Below are positions 21,381-32,207 of a DNA stretch of 64,000 nucleotides, piece by piece. The notes under the pieces were generated by a model. That model was not told the DNA's origin. It did not search any database and saw only the letters and a program-made list of their open reading frames with translations. Position 1 is the stretch's first letter; each line of letters begins with the position of its first letter. The translations under genes were made by a program, and so were the position numbers. Source of the stretch: Rhipidocladum racemiflorum (Eukaryota > Streptophyta > Magnoliopsida > Poales > Poaceae); NCBI GenBank assembly GCA_036346355.1, contig CM070581.1, positions 5,332,001 through 5,396,000 of the forward strand, read 5' to 3'.

Positions 21381-23380
21381 TATTCAGAAGCTACGAGCCA
21401 ACGTACGTTGTGCTTTTGCATCTGTGAGGCTGTGAGCCCGGCATGATCATCCATGCAGGCTAACATGTGCAGAGCCACACGCACGTACGTAGAGCGGAGA
21501 GGCAGCCGCTACGGTAAATGGCCAAGACGAGCTGAAGCTGAAAGATGCGCTCGCATGCATGCAGCTTTGTATGCGTACGTACGTCCAAGCGTGTGCACAT
21601 ACGGCTAGATGACTACCGTGTGTATATCCTATCCTATTCTATCATATCCTAGCTAGCAGCACTGACAAGTGTAAATCTTTGTAAAGATAGGTCGGCCGAG
21701 GGGCCAGGTTTGGATATATATCGGGAATGAAGCATAAAATAACGAGTAGAACTGTACCTCGTGTCGTCTACGTACAAAAGGAGAGGGTCTCTGGCTGGCT
21801 CATTGGACCTCCAGGAAGGTGTCTACATATCTTTAGAACGAGCGCCTGTGAAAGTTTGCGTCAAGACGGGAAGAAGTGAGAGGAGGAGTTAGCTAGCTCA
21901 ATGCATGTGTGTTGATCGTGCCGCCGTAATAAATTTTCCACTAGAAAGTTTAGATGTCAATTAAGTTCAAGGAAAGAATTAACTCTGCATTACGAATAAA
22001 TTCGACGTACGGCTCCTAGCTAGCTAGCTAATCGCCGTTCCATCCCTTACTGAGTTGCCAGCTTTAGCCGAGCCAAATTGCACAATTAATGTTGGAATGA
22101 CGACGCACGAAGGTGTCAACAGCATGGTCGACAAAAAGGAAGGAGTTGATCGATCAGGAAGCTATTCTGGTAATGAAGGGGTGATTTGTTTCTTTTGCAT
22201 TCGACCGATGACGTTATATATGGAGGAACAGAGTTGGCAAGCACAAAAAAAATTTCTCCCTTTCTTCGTAATATGAAAGAGGTATATATATATATATATG
22301 AATTCTACTCTTTTGGCTATTTATTTAAGGTTAGTGTAAGAACTGTTGAATTCCAATTATTTTAAAATATTATTCCGAATTGCTCATGTATATGACTAGC
22401 TTCTAAGGAAAAAGATAGAAGGGTGTGAACCACAGGTCGATGCTGATATATTGATAGCTTTGGATAACGGGATATAGCTAGTAGGGGACGATCGAAGGAT
22501 ATTGAAAATGGTTCGATGTTGATGTTGGTACGTTGGATATGGTGATACTGAGAAAGGGTTAATTGCCTAGACTCCTGATAATCCTGCAAGCTATCGTGTA
22601 CAGCGACGTTAGAAATCGGCGCCAATGCTAGCGTCATTGGTACTAGCTAGACAGCGCTAGCTGGGAATTACTAGTAGTGTATAAGCATCATCCGGATATT
22701 TTTGTCCCAAAAACATTCAAATTTTTTACCGTACGATCAAAACGCACATCCGTCCGATCAAATCATAGCAACCCACCTCGAATTCAGGGGGGTGTGCATC
22801 GATCTCAAAGCAAATCTAATGGCCAGGAATTTGAATAATGTTTGCTAGAGAAAACATCTAGGTGAAAGTTATCAAAACCCTTACTAGTAAGGCAACAGAT
22901 AATAAGCTTGAACAAAATGGGGGTGTACGGGTCATATGTTAATTAGTTGTTAAGACAAAGTGTGGCCGTGGCCACCCAAAATTAGGATACTAGATATTTG
23001 CAAAAGATTGAATGATCATAAATTGATTCTAGATAGATACATAATTAACTTGCCATTACCGCACCACACTGCCTTTTGGTGCAGAAGCTTTAATAGAAAA
23101 TATTTTTAATAGAACACCACAGATGAAACGAACACTGCATGCATCCATATGGAGCTTCTGAAACAGGGTTGGGTTAAATATCGTGATCTTATTCTATATT
23201 GGAATTAAGACCGAAAGATTCACTACCACTCCACATTTAAGGCCGTAAATTATTTATATGTGAAAGGCGATATATTTTGAAGCCCACACCACGGTACATC
23301 CCATACCATCCTCTAGTGTAATTATTACGGTACATTTAAGGCGTAAATTATTTATTACGGTATATTGGAATTCACGGATG

Positions 23381-23683
23381 TGTGTTTGGTTAGTGGGATG
23401 GAGTGGAATGGAACCATCCCATCCCACCAAGTCTAGTGTTTGGTTGGAGAGCTGAGGATGACTTGGTTCCAGAAAAGAGAATATTCTCTTTAGATTCAGG
23501 ACGGCCAGGTTCTACAAATTTTCTGGAACGCACCCATCCCACTTTTAATGTGAGAGTGACAGTGGGCCCTGTCTGAGAATTTAGGATGGAGCCATTCCAT
23601 CCCTAAAATCTGGGATGGAGCCATTCCATCCTGAAATCTGGGATGGAACCATTCCATTCAACCTCACTCTCCAACCAAACACA
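23381..23683. mobile_element. MITE-like repeat with TGTGTTTGGTT ends
   Basis: It starts TGTGTTTGGTTAGTGGG and ends CTCTCCAACCAAACACA, an inverted pair. Internally GGGATGGAGCCATTCCATCC recurs in direct repeat near 23585-23640. No clear TSD is seen, so the superfamily is not assigned. Confidence 0.6.
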
Positions 23684-24105
23684 ATAGGTTTGCCGGTTCT
23701 TCTTCAGCAAAAAAATTCTTGGAAAATTAAGTGCAGTAATAAGACCGTATATGGAATGCAGGAAGTTCACAAGAATTTCGCAGGGATCTCACAATAAGCA
23801 GCTCATTTCCTATATAAATCGGGAAAATTCCCGCGTTACAAATAGGGTCTAAGAATCCCATACGTAGCAATCTGTGTACCCTTTTGGTGTTGCTCTAGCC
23901 ACGCAATGTGCCAACAAAACATAAAGCAAATACAACAAAAAAAAAAAGGTAAGAGATGTTTCTATGCTTTTATTTCTAACAGTTGCACAGTAAAGATGAT
24001 TACTTTAAGATTTATGCAACTTGTATCAAGAGGAAAAGCATAAAAATATTGCTAAAAAAGGCAAGACATCGGGACAAAGTAACGTACATGCTCCCCAAAC
24101 TACTA

Positions 24106-24113
24106 TATATAAA
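24106..24113 (+). promoter_or_regulatory. TATA box of FLZ gene 2
   Basis: TATATAAA, 97 bp before the ATG at 24113+97 = 24210, at the same place as in gene 1, followed by a C/T-rich leader. Confidence 0.75.
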
Positions 24114-24209
24114 TCCCCTCCCCCACACACATCTCCACACACCAATTCACTCCTCTCTCTCTCCCTCTTAATCACACTCGAGCAAGAACATCACCGCATC
24201 CAGCGAGCA

Positions 24210-24960
24210 ATGGCCGCAGTACTGGGGAGTAGGAAGCCAGCGGTGCGCAACCCGGAGGCTGCCACCCCGGAGGTTGGCTCGTCCTCCCGGCGTGCGCCTG
24301 CCCTCGGAGACGCCTCAGGCATGGCCATGGCGGCGGCGGCGGCGCCACCGCTCGCTCCCCTGAACCGCGCCCACAAGGCGCCATCGCCGGCGAGCGGGTG
24401 CCGCTGCAACCCGGAGGCCGGCGTCGGCGTCCTCGCGGCGTTCATGGACCCAGCCGCCGCGCACCTACGCGTCGTCGAGCCGATCCGCGCCGGTGCTCGC
24501 GGCATCCTGGAGGTGACATTTGACCCCTGCGGCCGTCGGAAGCCGTTCCGCATCGCCGAGTCCATGCTCGCATGCAACCTCTGCTACCACCGGATCGGCA
24601 GCGGCCCACTCTACATGTACAAGTAAGCGAGCATGCATTAACTCAGCTCCTGCGTATTACTGCACACCCCCTTGCTTGTAGCTAGCGTCCAATACATGGT
24701 AATTAATTAAGCTCCATGCATGCACGGCTTGTTTCCTTTTCTCGACAAGAGGGGCGACGGCGTTCTGCAAGCCGGAGTGCAGGTACGACTACGCCATGCA
24801 GGAGCTCTACGAAGAGAGGCAGAGGCAGAGGCAGAGGCAGACCATCACGCCGGCGTGGAAGAGGGTGAGGAGACGAGAGGCGAAGGGGAAGGCCCCGGAG
24901 GCGGACGGCGCCGGCGACGGCCAGGGGCGCATGTTCTTCACCTGCGCCGAGATACCGTGA
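24210..24960 (+). CDS. FLZ-type (FCS-like) zinc finger protein, gene 2
   Basis: Two exons, 24210-24622 and 24750-24960 (intron GTAAGC...GACAAG), give 207 codons plus TGA. Exon 1 is 413 bp, exactly as in gene 1, and the intron sits at the same codon. The N-terminus is Ala/Pro-rich with an AAAAA run. The finger has CNLC (Cys122, Cys125), LYMYK, and AFCKPEC (Cys144, Cys148). After it comes an expanded RQRQRQRQ stretch not found in gene 1. The protein ends MFFTCAEIP, three codons past gene 1's frame end plus more, because gene 1's TGA is a TGC Cys codon here. The SnRK1-adaptor role is family knowledge; both copies look intact. Donor GTAAGC and acceptor ACAAG were placed by matching the paralog. 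Confidence 0.88.
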
Positions 24961-25999
24961 TGCAGCTAGCTAGCTCTTGGCGCAAAGCATGCAGCAACTG
25001 CGTGCATAGTAAAGGATCGAGGTGTAAGGGTTGAGAAGGCTGCATGGAGTGTGCATGCATGTATGTATGTATACAAGGGGATCTTTCCGGCAAATTAATC
25101 ACACGCTTTTGAGCGTGTGTTTTTAAGCTCGAGCGGTGCTTTTATGCTTTTTCCTTTTAATACAAGTCTTGTATAAATTTTGAAGCAGGTGAAGAGATAA
25201 GTAATCATCATCTATCATTCATTCATGCTTTAATATTTGTACAACTTAAAAAAAAATATAGAAGCACCACTCTTTTCATATATTTTTTTCTATGTTGATA
25301 TGTGTGTGAGCTCTAGCTATGGAGATTGTTGAGGGAGGAGTGTCAGGTCCTCGACTCAAGATGATGTAGCTTCCTCCCAGCCTTATCAATTGGAGTCCTA
25401 TATGTTTGCCTGCTTTAATTTAATGGAGCATTGTCTTTGATAAATTGATACTTCTAGTTTTGTGCTTGTTCCAATTTCTGTCATCGAGTAATTAACTGCA
25501 ATAATCGGAAGAATGTGATGTTCAAGGGTAACTACTGCATTGTCAGCCACGACTTGTTGACAGAGACTAAATGCTGGATTCTCAGAAATGATGGTTCTAT
25601 ATCCCCTTTGTTTCTAAAGGAGCGCTTGTTTCCTTTTTTTTACCAAGGATTTTCTTTTTGTGCTTCGTTTGGTCATTCATCGGTATTAATTGTAGACAAT
25701 TAGATGAACTGATTCCCTTCCTCGCCTACTATAGATAGCGAGTCTCTTGCAAGCTTCCTTCCGTTGAATTATAAGTGAATTACTTGTATTTCCTTATCAG
25801 TTTAAGTTTTTTTGATAAACTCGTTTGTTTATCAGAGTCAAGTAATCTTAAGTTTAAAGCTTGATCGGTGCAATTAAAAAAACAATTACGACTTACTTTT
25901 ATTCTACATTTTAAGTGGATCGCTCGTCTTTCTTCGTAGCTTAATATTTTAAATTTTGTTGTAACAGCACCTTCGATCCGTTAGCAAAAGGGAGCTGTA

Positions 26000-26007
<8 letters not shown>
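24961..26007. other. Intergenic downstream of FLZ gene 2, no gene
   Basis: 3' flank with AT-rich stretches and short frames. The 25515-25703 plus frame (62 codons) has no motif I recognise. No promoter, RNA gene or transposon border is seen. Confidence 0.4.

Positions 26008-26045
<38 letters not shown>
26008..26045. repeat. GA microsatellite
   Basis: About 19 uninterrupted AG dinucleotides. Gives chance Ser-Leu repeat frames on the minus strand. Confidence 0.95.
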
Positions 26046-26046
<1 letters not shown>

Positions 26047-27222
26047 TTTCTGTCGAGCGAAGTAATCGCTACAACCAACAGATCGGGAAGACCGCTTATG
26101 TACGTCAACAAAGGTGCACAGTTGCACACCGTGTGATAACTCTAGACGCACCGTCTAAAAATAAGTTTGACAAAACTAGACCCGGTACCAAGCCTGCACA
26201 GCCCAAGTTACAAATTTCGTCTTGGGATCATATATTAGGGGCGGTCGAAATTTAAAATTTCAACCAAAATCCAGCCGAAATGAAAAAAAGCAAATCTCAA
26301 ATCCAGTATTTTGGCTGCCGGCAAAACCAAAATTTAGGCCCTATTCAACTCCCTGTTAAAATTTCAGCCAATATAATCATAATTTGTATATGTATTTTTT
26401 ACAAAATTTTCACATGTATTCCTCAGAAAAGGCATTATAATTTGACACAAAAAATTTAGTGCTAAATCCCGTCCTACAAACACAAAAATTGGTTGAATTT
26501 GTGATCATCTCGTTTAAAAAAAACCCGAAAACTTGCCAAGAAATCCCAGTAATTTCAAAAAAAAAAAAATATTTATCTCGCTGAGATTTGGAATCTCAGC
26601 CCCGGCCGAAAGCCAAGATTTTCAAAATCTCGTTTCGATTTTGAAAACCCTGGCCCAGCCCAGCTTGACCCACAAATCAACATATACTCTCAAACTGATT
26701 AAGGCCATGTAATTTAGCGCAAGGAAATCCAGTAGGGATTTTGAAAACGTTGTGTTGTCTGCTTAAAAATTCCCGTAGATCGAATCCCTGTGTTCCAAAC
26801 AGGCAAGAGACTAACCTTGAAACCTACCCCTCGAAACGGGCCCAAAAGACCACACTCGTGTCCTTCACCTGGTCTTCCGTTGATGACGTTCTCCATCGGG
26901 TCCTTCCATCGGAGAGTCGACATGAACAGAAGGAGAGAAATGGCGTGTCATCTTCAAGTAGTTTTTTTTCCCCCTTGCTGTTGTTGTTGTTGCAACTTTC
27001 AGTACGGGGAAGAGCCAAATCGATACGACGGAGTGACGTTGGAGATGATCGTCCTACCTGATAACTCATCCGACCTCCGTCGTCATCAACGTTTACGGTC
27101 AATCGGTATGACATTCTTTGCCCGTGATTCGTCCGTCTTCGTCGTCATCTGACACAACACAGACATGCGGCAGCAGTTTGGTGCCATGACAACATACGCC
27201 CCATCGCCGTGTTCGTCGTCTA
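26046..27222. other. Intergenic, repeat remnants
   Basis: 26230-26655 is rich in AAAATTTCAACC and CCGAAA words and ends TTTTGAAAACCCTG, like the ends of worn hAT-type repeats; its borders are not resolved. 26700-27180 has open frames on both strands without recognised domains. No gene is supported. Confidence 0.4.
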
Positions 27223-27672
27223 TCTATTATAATATTATATAATATAAAAGTAGAATTATAATATTATATAATATAAAAGTAGAGGCAAAAGAAACCATCA
27301 CGTTCGCTCTCAAGGCTAGAAATTCCCACATTAATCGGAGGAAAAAAGAAAGATCTACACCGTTGATCGTGGTGGATTCAGATTATAACGGTCTAGATTA
27401 ATAGAAAGAGTTTTTGTATTGCATAATACAGGATCTAGATTATAACGGTCTAGATTAAAAGAAATAGTTTGTATCATTTACATTACACAAATAGCTAAAA
27501 AAATTAGAAATTGGATTCCATACGATAACGGTTTAGTTTAAAAGAAAGAGTCCAAAGATCTCCACTTATTTTGGTGGGACCAGATTATAACGGTGCATAT
27601 TAATCTATATAGATATTAAAGATAATTGTATCATAATATCTAGCCGCGCAATTGCGCGGGTAAATTTACTAA
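27223..27672 (+). mobile_element. Probable non-autonomous Helitron, 450 bp
   Basis: It begins TCTATTATAATATT after an A and ends TTTACTAA before a T. Ten bases before the CTAA end is a perfect 16-bp palindrome CCGCGCAATTGCGCGG (27644-27659), the usual Helitron 3' hairpin. The first 63 bp contain two ~30-bp direct repeats, and ATTATAACGGT recurs at least three times inside. Confidence 0.65.
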
Positions 27673-28660
27673 TTAGGGGGGGGGGGGGACAGTTCTTTTT
27701 GTAATGTGCTATACCCCAAGATTTTGTCTATGAAATTGTTGAATCCTTCCTCCTTTTTTGTAGAACAGGAAAGATGCGCACAATCCTGTCGCATGCGTTT
27801 CGCTTCCTGTAAACAAGAAGATTATCGTAGTAGTTTGGTAAGTACTCGTTACAATTCTGCCTTGCTGTATACAACCACACACACTGATGGATTCATGAAT
27901 TTTCTAGAGTCCAGTCACGCTTAAAGAAAGACAACAAGTTCACAAGCTATTTACTGAGCTAATAACTAAGGACCAGATCATTGAAGAAACGTTTCTATCA
28001 AGTAGTAATTAGGCTTTTGTTAAAACCAGATGTTATTAGCTCTGTCCGTTGTTAAAACGTTCCTTCACCGAAGGACAATGTATTTTTCGTGATCTGGACT
28101 TTTGTTACATGGGTCTGAACACGGGCACGGGCCAGGCTGACCGGGCCTTATAGGCGGACCACACAGGTAATTGAGGAGGAATCAGAGGGAATTGGATAGA
28201 TTTTAGACTGGAGTTGAAGGGAATTAGGGATAGGCAGCGAGAAAGAAGTGGGTACAGAGGAGTTGAGGGAGTAGGGAGGAGGAAATGCTATGCCTCAGCC
28301 TTGCGCTGGTCGGTTCGCCACTTGCCCAGATGCTTGACTGGCTTTTAACGTGACATGCCCTGGATCAACATGGGCCTTGACCAGCCCTAAGAGCCTGCTG
28401 CCCTTGCCAAAGCCCAGCCCAAAGCCCTTGCACTAAAACCAATTTTTTACGGTCCTGAATTCCTGATCACTGGATACAAATCACACAAGCAATTAGGAAG
28501 ATCTGGGAAGAACCATTGGATAGTAGAGGGGATTTTGGGGAAGAACAGAAGGGGATTGGGGGCAGATAGAGGAAGAAAGCTGAAGCCGAAGTCTACTCAG
28601 GTCTTGTCTGGCTGTAACTTTTTTGAGAAGTAGTTTTTGGCTGAGTTACATGGTTGAATG
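27673..28660. other. Intergenic, no clear gene; possible exon relic
   Basis: 27706-27924 has an open frame with a TTTTTTGTAG acceptor near 27763 and a GTAAGT donor near 27838, so a single relic exon is possible; its product is not recognised. A G homopolymer (about 27676-27689) precedes it. The rest is unassigned. Confidence 0.3.
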
Positions 28661-28665
28661 GTTGG
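28661..28665. repeat. Target-site duplication GTTGG, left copy
   Basis: GTTGG stands directly before the 5' LTR (28666) and directly after the 3' LTR (39847-39851), fixing the borders of element 2. Confidence 0.9.
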
Positions 28666-29676
28666 TGTCGGCGTATTCTACACCAAGGTACCCGCTCCCC
28701 CGCACTAAAAAGCGGTCAAGTGGCGGCCAGGGCATGCTTGGGCCCACCGCCACGGCAAGAGAAAGAGCCCCACGGTGGTCGCCCAATGACACGTGGCGTC
28801 TGACAGGCAGCTGGCGCCCAGCAAGGTGGTCGCCCAGCGGACACATGGCGTACAGGCCAGGCTGCTGGGCGCCCAGCAATGTGGTCGCCCCAGCGGACAC
28901 GTGGCGTCTGAGCCAGGCAGCGGCGCCAACAAAGGTGGTCGCCAATGGACACGTGGCGTCTGAGCGCCGCCGGGCGCCCAACAATGTGGTCGCCAGCCGA
29001 ACACGTGGCGTCTGAGCGAGCCGTTAGGCGTCTAGTAAGGTGGTCCCGATGCACCACGTAGCGTCTGATCCTAGCCACTGGCGCACCATCCCCGGGATAG
29101 TCCTGCCGAGATCAAGGACATTTAATGCGAATTGTGCGCATTAAATGCGGAAGCATAGAGGCTGCAGCATGGCGGCGCACCTTCCCCAGGCACATCATAA
29201 TTGCGAGAGTAAATCAGCGGCACCTCATCCCCCAGCGAGCAGCGTCGTTGGTAAGCGCGGGGCCCAAGGCAGAAGCGCGGCAATTTGAGACCGGCCTTAA
29301 ATGTTGCGTAAGGCGAGGCATGTGCATTAAATACGCCGGTGGCAGTGTAATGAGGGGGGCTTGCAGTGTAAGCCTCCCATGCGCCCCCAGCAGCCCAAGT
29401 ATAAAAGGAAGCCGGGGTGCATGGGAGAAGAGGTTCGAAAGGCTGTAAGGTTTTCATCCTCTCCAGCAAGAACACAAGCAATACCAAGAAATGCAGGACT
29501 AGGGCTATTACTCTCAGGAGGGCCTGAACCTGGGTAAAAACTCTTTGCGTCCCAGATTAGCCTGGGCCTCCGGTACTCGGTCGTCTCCGTCTTCCATTCC
29601 GAGGCGATTGCCCGAAAGCCCCGTCGAATCTCATAAGCACCCATCTCGAGAGGTGCTGTTGGCTAATCTGTTGTGA
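28666..29676 (+). repeat. 5' LTR of element 2, 1011 bp
   Basis: It begins TGTCGGCGTATTCTACACC, as does the 3' LTR at 38786. The end is set at TGTTGTGA, just before the primer-binding site; the 3' LTR has ACGCTGACA in this place, so the last bases have diverged. It holds six ~53-bp repeats (28775-29080), one fewer than the 3' LTR, which explains the length difference. Confidence 0.88.
28775..29085 (+). repeat. Array of six ~53-bp repeats with G-box cores, 5' LTR
   Basis: GTGGTCGCC-type starts lie at 28775, 28826, 28881, 28935, 28986 and 29040. Most units carry ACACGTGGCGTCTGA, and CACGTG is the plant G-box core bound by bZIP and bHLH factors; four intact copies are visible near 28790, 28899, 28950 and 29001. 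It lies upstream of the putative transcription start, so an enhancer role is possible but inferred. Confidence 0.82.
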
Positions 29677-29694
29677 TGGCGCGCCCAGTAGGGG
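29677..29694 (+). promoter_or_regulatory. Primer-binding-site-like sequence of element 2
   Basis: TGGCGCGCCCAGTAGGGG follows the 5' LTR directly. It is similar in form to the site in element 1 (TGGCACGCTGGTGGGAC). The matching tRNA is not identified. Confidence 0.7.
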
Positions 29695-29764
29695 CTATTG
29701 GTGGTTAGATCGCCCCCTTTCTTCCGTTTCAGCGGGAGGCTCAGTAGGTAAGGCGCTTGTCTTC

Positions 29765-31382
29765 ATGGCGGATTCGCACTCCAAGCGTGGCAATCTGCCC
29801 GAAGAAAGTGGCGCTCGTAGCCGCTCCAGGCATTCGGGGAGGGAACCGGCTATCCCGGGTCCCTCCACCGCAGGAGAAGCGCGCGTGACTCCCATGCCTT
29901 GGGGTCACCCTGTCCAGCGGCGCTTGGCGCTGGGGGATGACACTCCCGCGCGAAGCCTTCATGCGGCCCGGCTTCTTCTCGATCATCCCCGATGGCGGCG
30001 AGAAACACCCCAGCCACTCCATGGCTGCGGGATATCGTCCACCTGGTGGACGTCGCACAACAGCAAGTTGAAGCGTCGACCCAGCCGGGGGCTTCCGATG
30101 CATGGCGGCAGGGAACGCGCGCGCCTGACGTGCCAGGTTCCAGCCGCCACGCGACGACACGCGACGACCCCTCCCGGCACCAAGGGTCGGGACAAGGGGA
30201 AGGGAGTCCTGGTTGCAACCCCCTCTGTAACGGGGGGACGGGCACGTGACTCCGCTTCTTCCCGCGGTCCCCCCGAGTCAAGGGGGAACCGCGAAGACCT
30301 TCGATCGCGCCTTGATGAGAGGCGGCGTCAGCGCGACGGTGACCTGCGTCGTGTCCTCCGCGAACGTCGCGAGGGCGCAAGCGAGGCTCCTCCCTCGGAC
30401 TCTTGCGAAGCTGCCAGGTCGCACTCCTCATCCTCTCCTCAGGATCGAGGGGTGGCGAGCACGCTGCTCCCCCTACAACGTTGGATGCCAGGCGTTCTCT
30501 CTCCGCCTTCGGCAAGCTACATGGCCGGAGAGATTCCGCCCCGCCTCCATCGAGAAGTATGACGGTACCACCAACCCGGAGGAGTTCCTGCAAATCTACA
30601 CCACGGTGGTGCGTGCGACGGGAGGGTCCAAGAAGGTCATGGCCAACTACCTCCCGACGTCGCTGACGGGCTCTGCCCGGTCTTGGCTACTTAACCTCCC
30701 GCGAGGCTCTGTGCACTCGTGGGAGGAGCTATGCGACATTTTTGTCGCCAACTTTCAGGGCTCCTACGCTCAACCAGGCGTGGAGGTCGTCCTCCACGCT
30801 CTGGAGCAGGCAGAGGGGGAGTCCCTGAGAGAGTTCATCCGGCAGTTCAGCCACTGCCGCAACACGATCCCCCGGATCTCTGAGCAGTCGGTGATTATTG
30901 CTTTCCGGAGGGGGGTTCGAGACCAGAAGATGCGGGAAAAGATGGCCACGCGCGTCATCTCAACCACGTCTGAGTTGTTCTCCCTGGCGCACAAGTGCGC
31001 CAGGGCGGCCGAAGCTCGGAAGTGCGCGACGAGACCTTCTGACTCCGGCGACGCCGGAAACTCGAAGTCCTCCGACCGCAAGAAGAAAAAGAAAAAGCGG
31101 AGGGAGGCAACCGCTAGGGAGGTCTTGGTCGCTGAGCCGGAGCCCAAATCCCGGCGTCATGATGATCAGGACCGACGGACGAAGGCCGGCAGCGCGGCGA
31201 CGCAGGGACCGTCGCCGCCGCTCGCCGCAACGATGGCGGCAAGCCCTATTGCCCCATCCATCGAACAAGCGGACCACGACTTGGAGGACTGCCAAGTTGT
31301 GTCCAAAGCGGTCGACAGCGGCTCAAGAAACGCCGTGAGAAAGATCGCGAAGACGAAGGCAGCGAAGATGTGGCTCCGCTAG
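29765..31382 (+). pseudogene. gag of element 2, frameshifted
   Basis: The first block starts MADSHSKRGNLPEESGAR at 29765 (Arg/Ser/Pro-rich N-terminus). The frame then changes near 30500, and 30246-31382 carries the retrotransposon gag core: FRPASIEKYDGTTNPEEFLQ, then SLTGSARSWLLNLPRGS, then FVANFQGSY and SLREFIRQFSHCRN. A Lys-rich tail (KKKKKKRRE) follows. The gag core itself is intact over about 200 residues. Confidence 0.85.
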
Positions 31383-31599
31383 CCTTCCAAAGAAAGTGAG
31401 CGCCGCGGTGGCGTTCATACACGGTGGCTCCGCCACCTACTCATCGAACTCGCAGCATACAAGCGGGATCTCGAGGCGGTGTGTGTGCCACAACGTCATC
31501 CTCCGGCGGGCCGGCCATTGAAGTGGTCGGGCGGCCGATCACTTTCGGGCCGGCCGACCACCGGAGAACACCTCTGTCCTGGCCATCTCCCGATCGTGG

Positions 31600-32200
31600 T
31601 GTCTCCCACGGTCCGCAATCTGGTGGGGCGGGTCCTGGTTGATGGAGGCGATGCCATCAACTCGCTATCCGTTGGAGCGTACAGGCGCTCCAAATCGATC
31701 TGAGAACTGCGTCCGGCCCGCCATTGTTCTGAGTTGCCCCCGGTGGGCCTCTTACCTGGGACAAGTCCGGTTGCGGTTACGCGTTCGGAAGTTCGGAGAA
31801 CTTCCGGATGGAGCTAGTGGATTTCGAGGTCGCTGATTTCGACCTCCCCTACAATGCCTTGCTCGGCCGCCCCGGCCTGGTCAAGTTCATGGCGGTGGCC
31901 CATTACGCCTACATCTTTGGTGAAAATCTCGGGGCACTGGGGTCCAGTACGATGAAGGTGGATAGGCCCGGAAGCCTGCGCCTCGACAGCGGTGCGAGGA
32001 TCGGCCGGCACCACTGCCGCAAGACGCGACAAGGGCGACAACCCGGTCTCCCCCTCGGCCAAGACCCGCGCTCCGCCCAAGCCTTCTCGGCGAGGCAAAG
32101 CGGTCCCGTGGGGCGAGGATGGCTCGGGCAAGGTTGTCAAGATCGGCACCGACCTCAGCGCCAAATAGGAAGATGCGCTCGTCACCTTCCTCCGGTCTAA
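31600..32200 (+). pseudogene. Protease region of element 2
   Basis: In one frame (31479-31703) NLVGRVLVDGGDAINSLS shows the LVDGG active-site variant. In another (31808-32200) FDLPYNALLGRPGLVKFMAV is the conserved segment that precedes RT in grass Tat elements. Frameshifts separate them. Confidence 0.75.
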
Positions 32201-32207
32201 CCTGGAT

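Larger units (their letters stand above)
19290..24960 (+). repeat. Segmental duplication, copy B (FLZ gene 2 with upstream region), enlarged
   Basis: It matches 15387-17800 in order, but the blocks are pushed apart by later sequence: a PIF-like MITE (19529-20090), a 1.2-kb insert with tandem repeats (about 20110-21380), a purine/AT stretch (22640-23150) and a further MITE-like repeat (23381-23683). The stretches 21381-22640 and 23150-23380 correspond to 15804-16570 and 16570-16700 of copy A. No other gene is recognised in it. Confidence 0.78.

Noticed and set aside
28646..29078. Minus-strand frames in the LTR repeat array of element 2, coding repeated GDHL and RRHVS motifs
   Set aside because: They reflect the ~53-bp DNA repeats (period near a multiple of 3) and recur in the 3' LTR. 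Not a gene.
28775..29085. CRISPR-like array (regular ~53-bp units)
   Set aside because: Plant LTR context, units are contiguous and diverged, and there are no unique spacers.
29690..30593. Several long minus-strand frames across the gag start of element 2
   Set aside because: GC-driven shadows of gag; no domain and no promoter.
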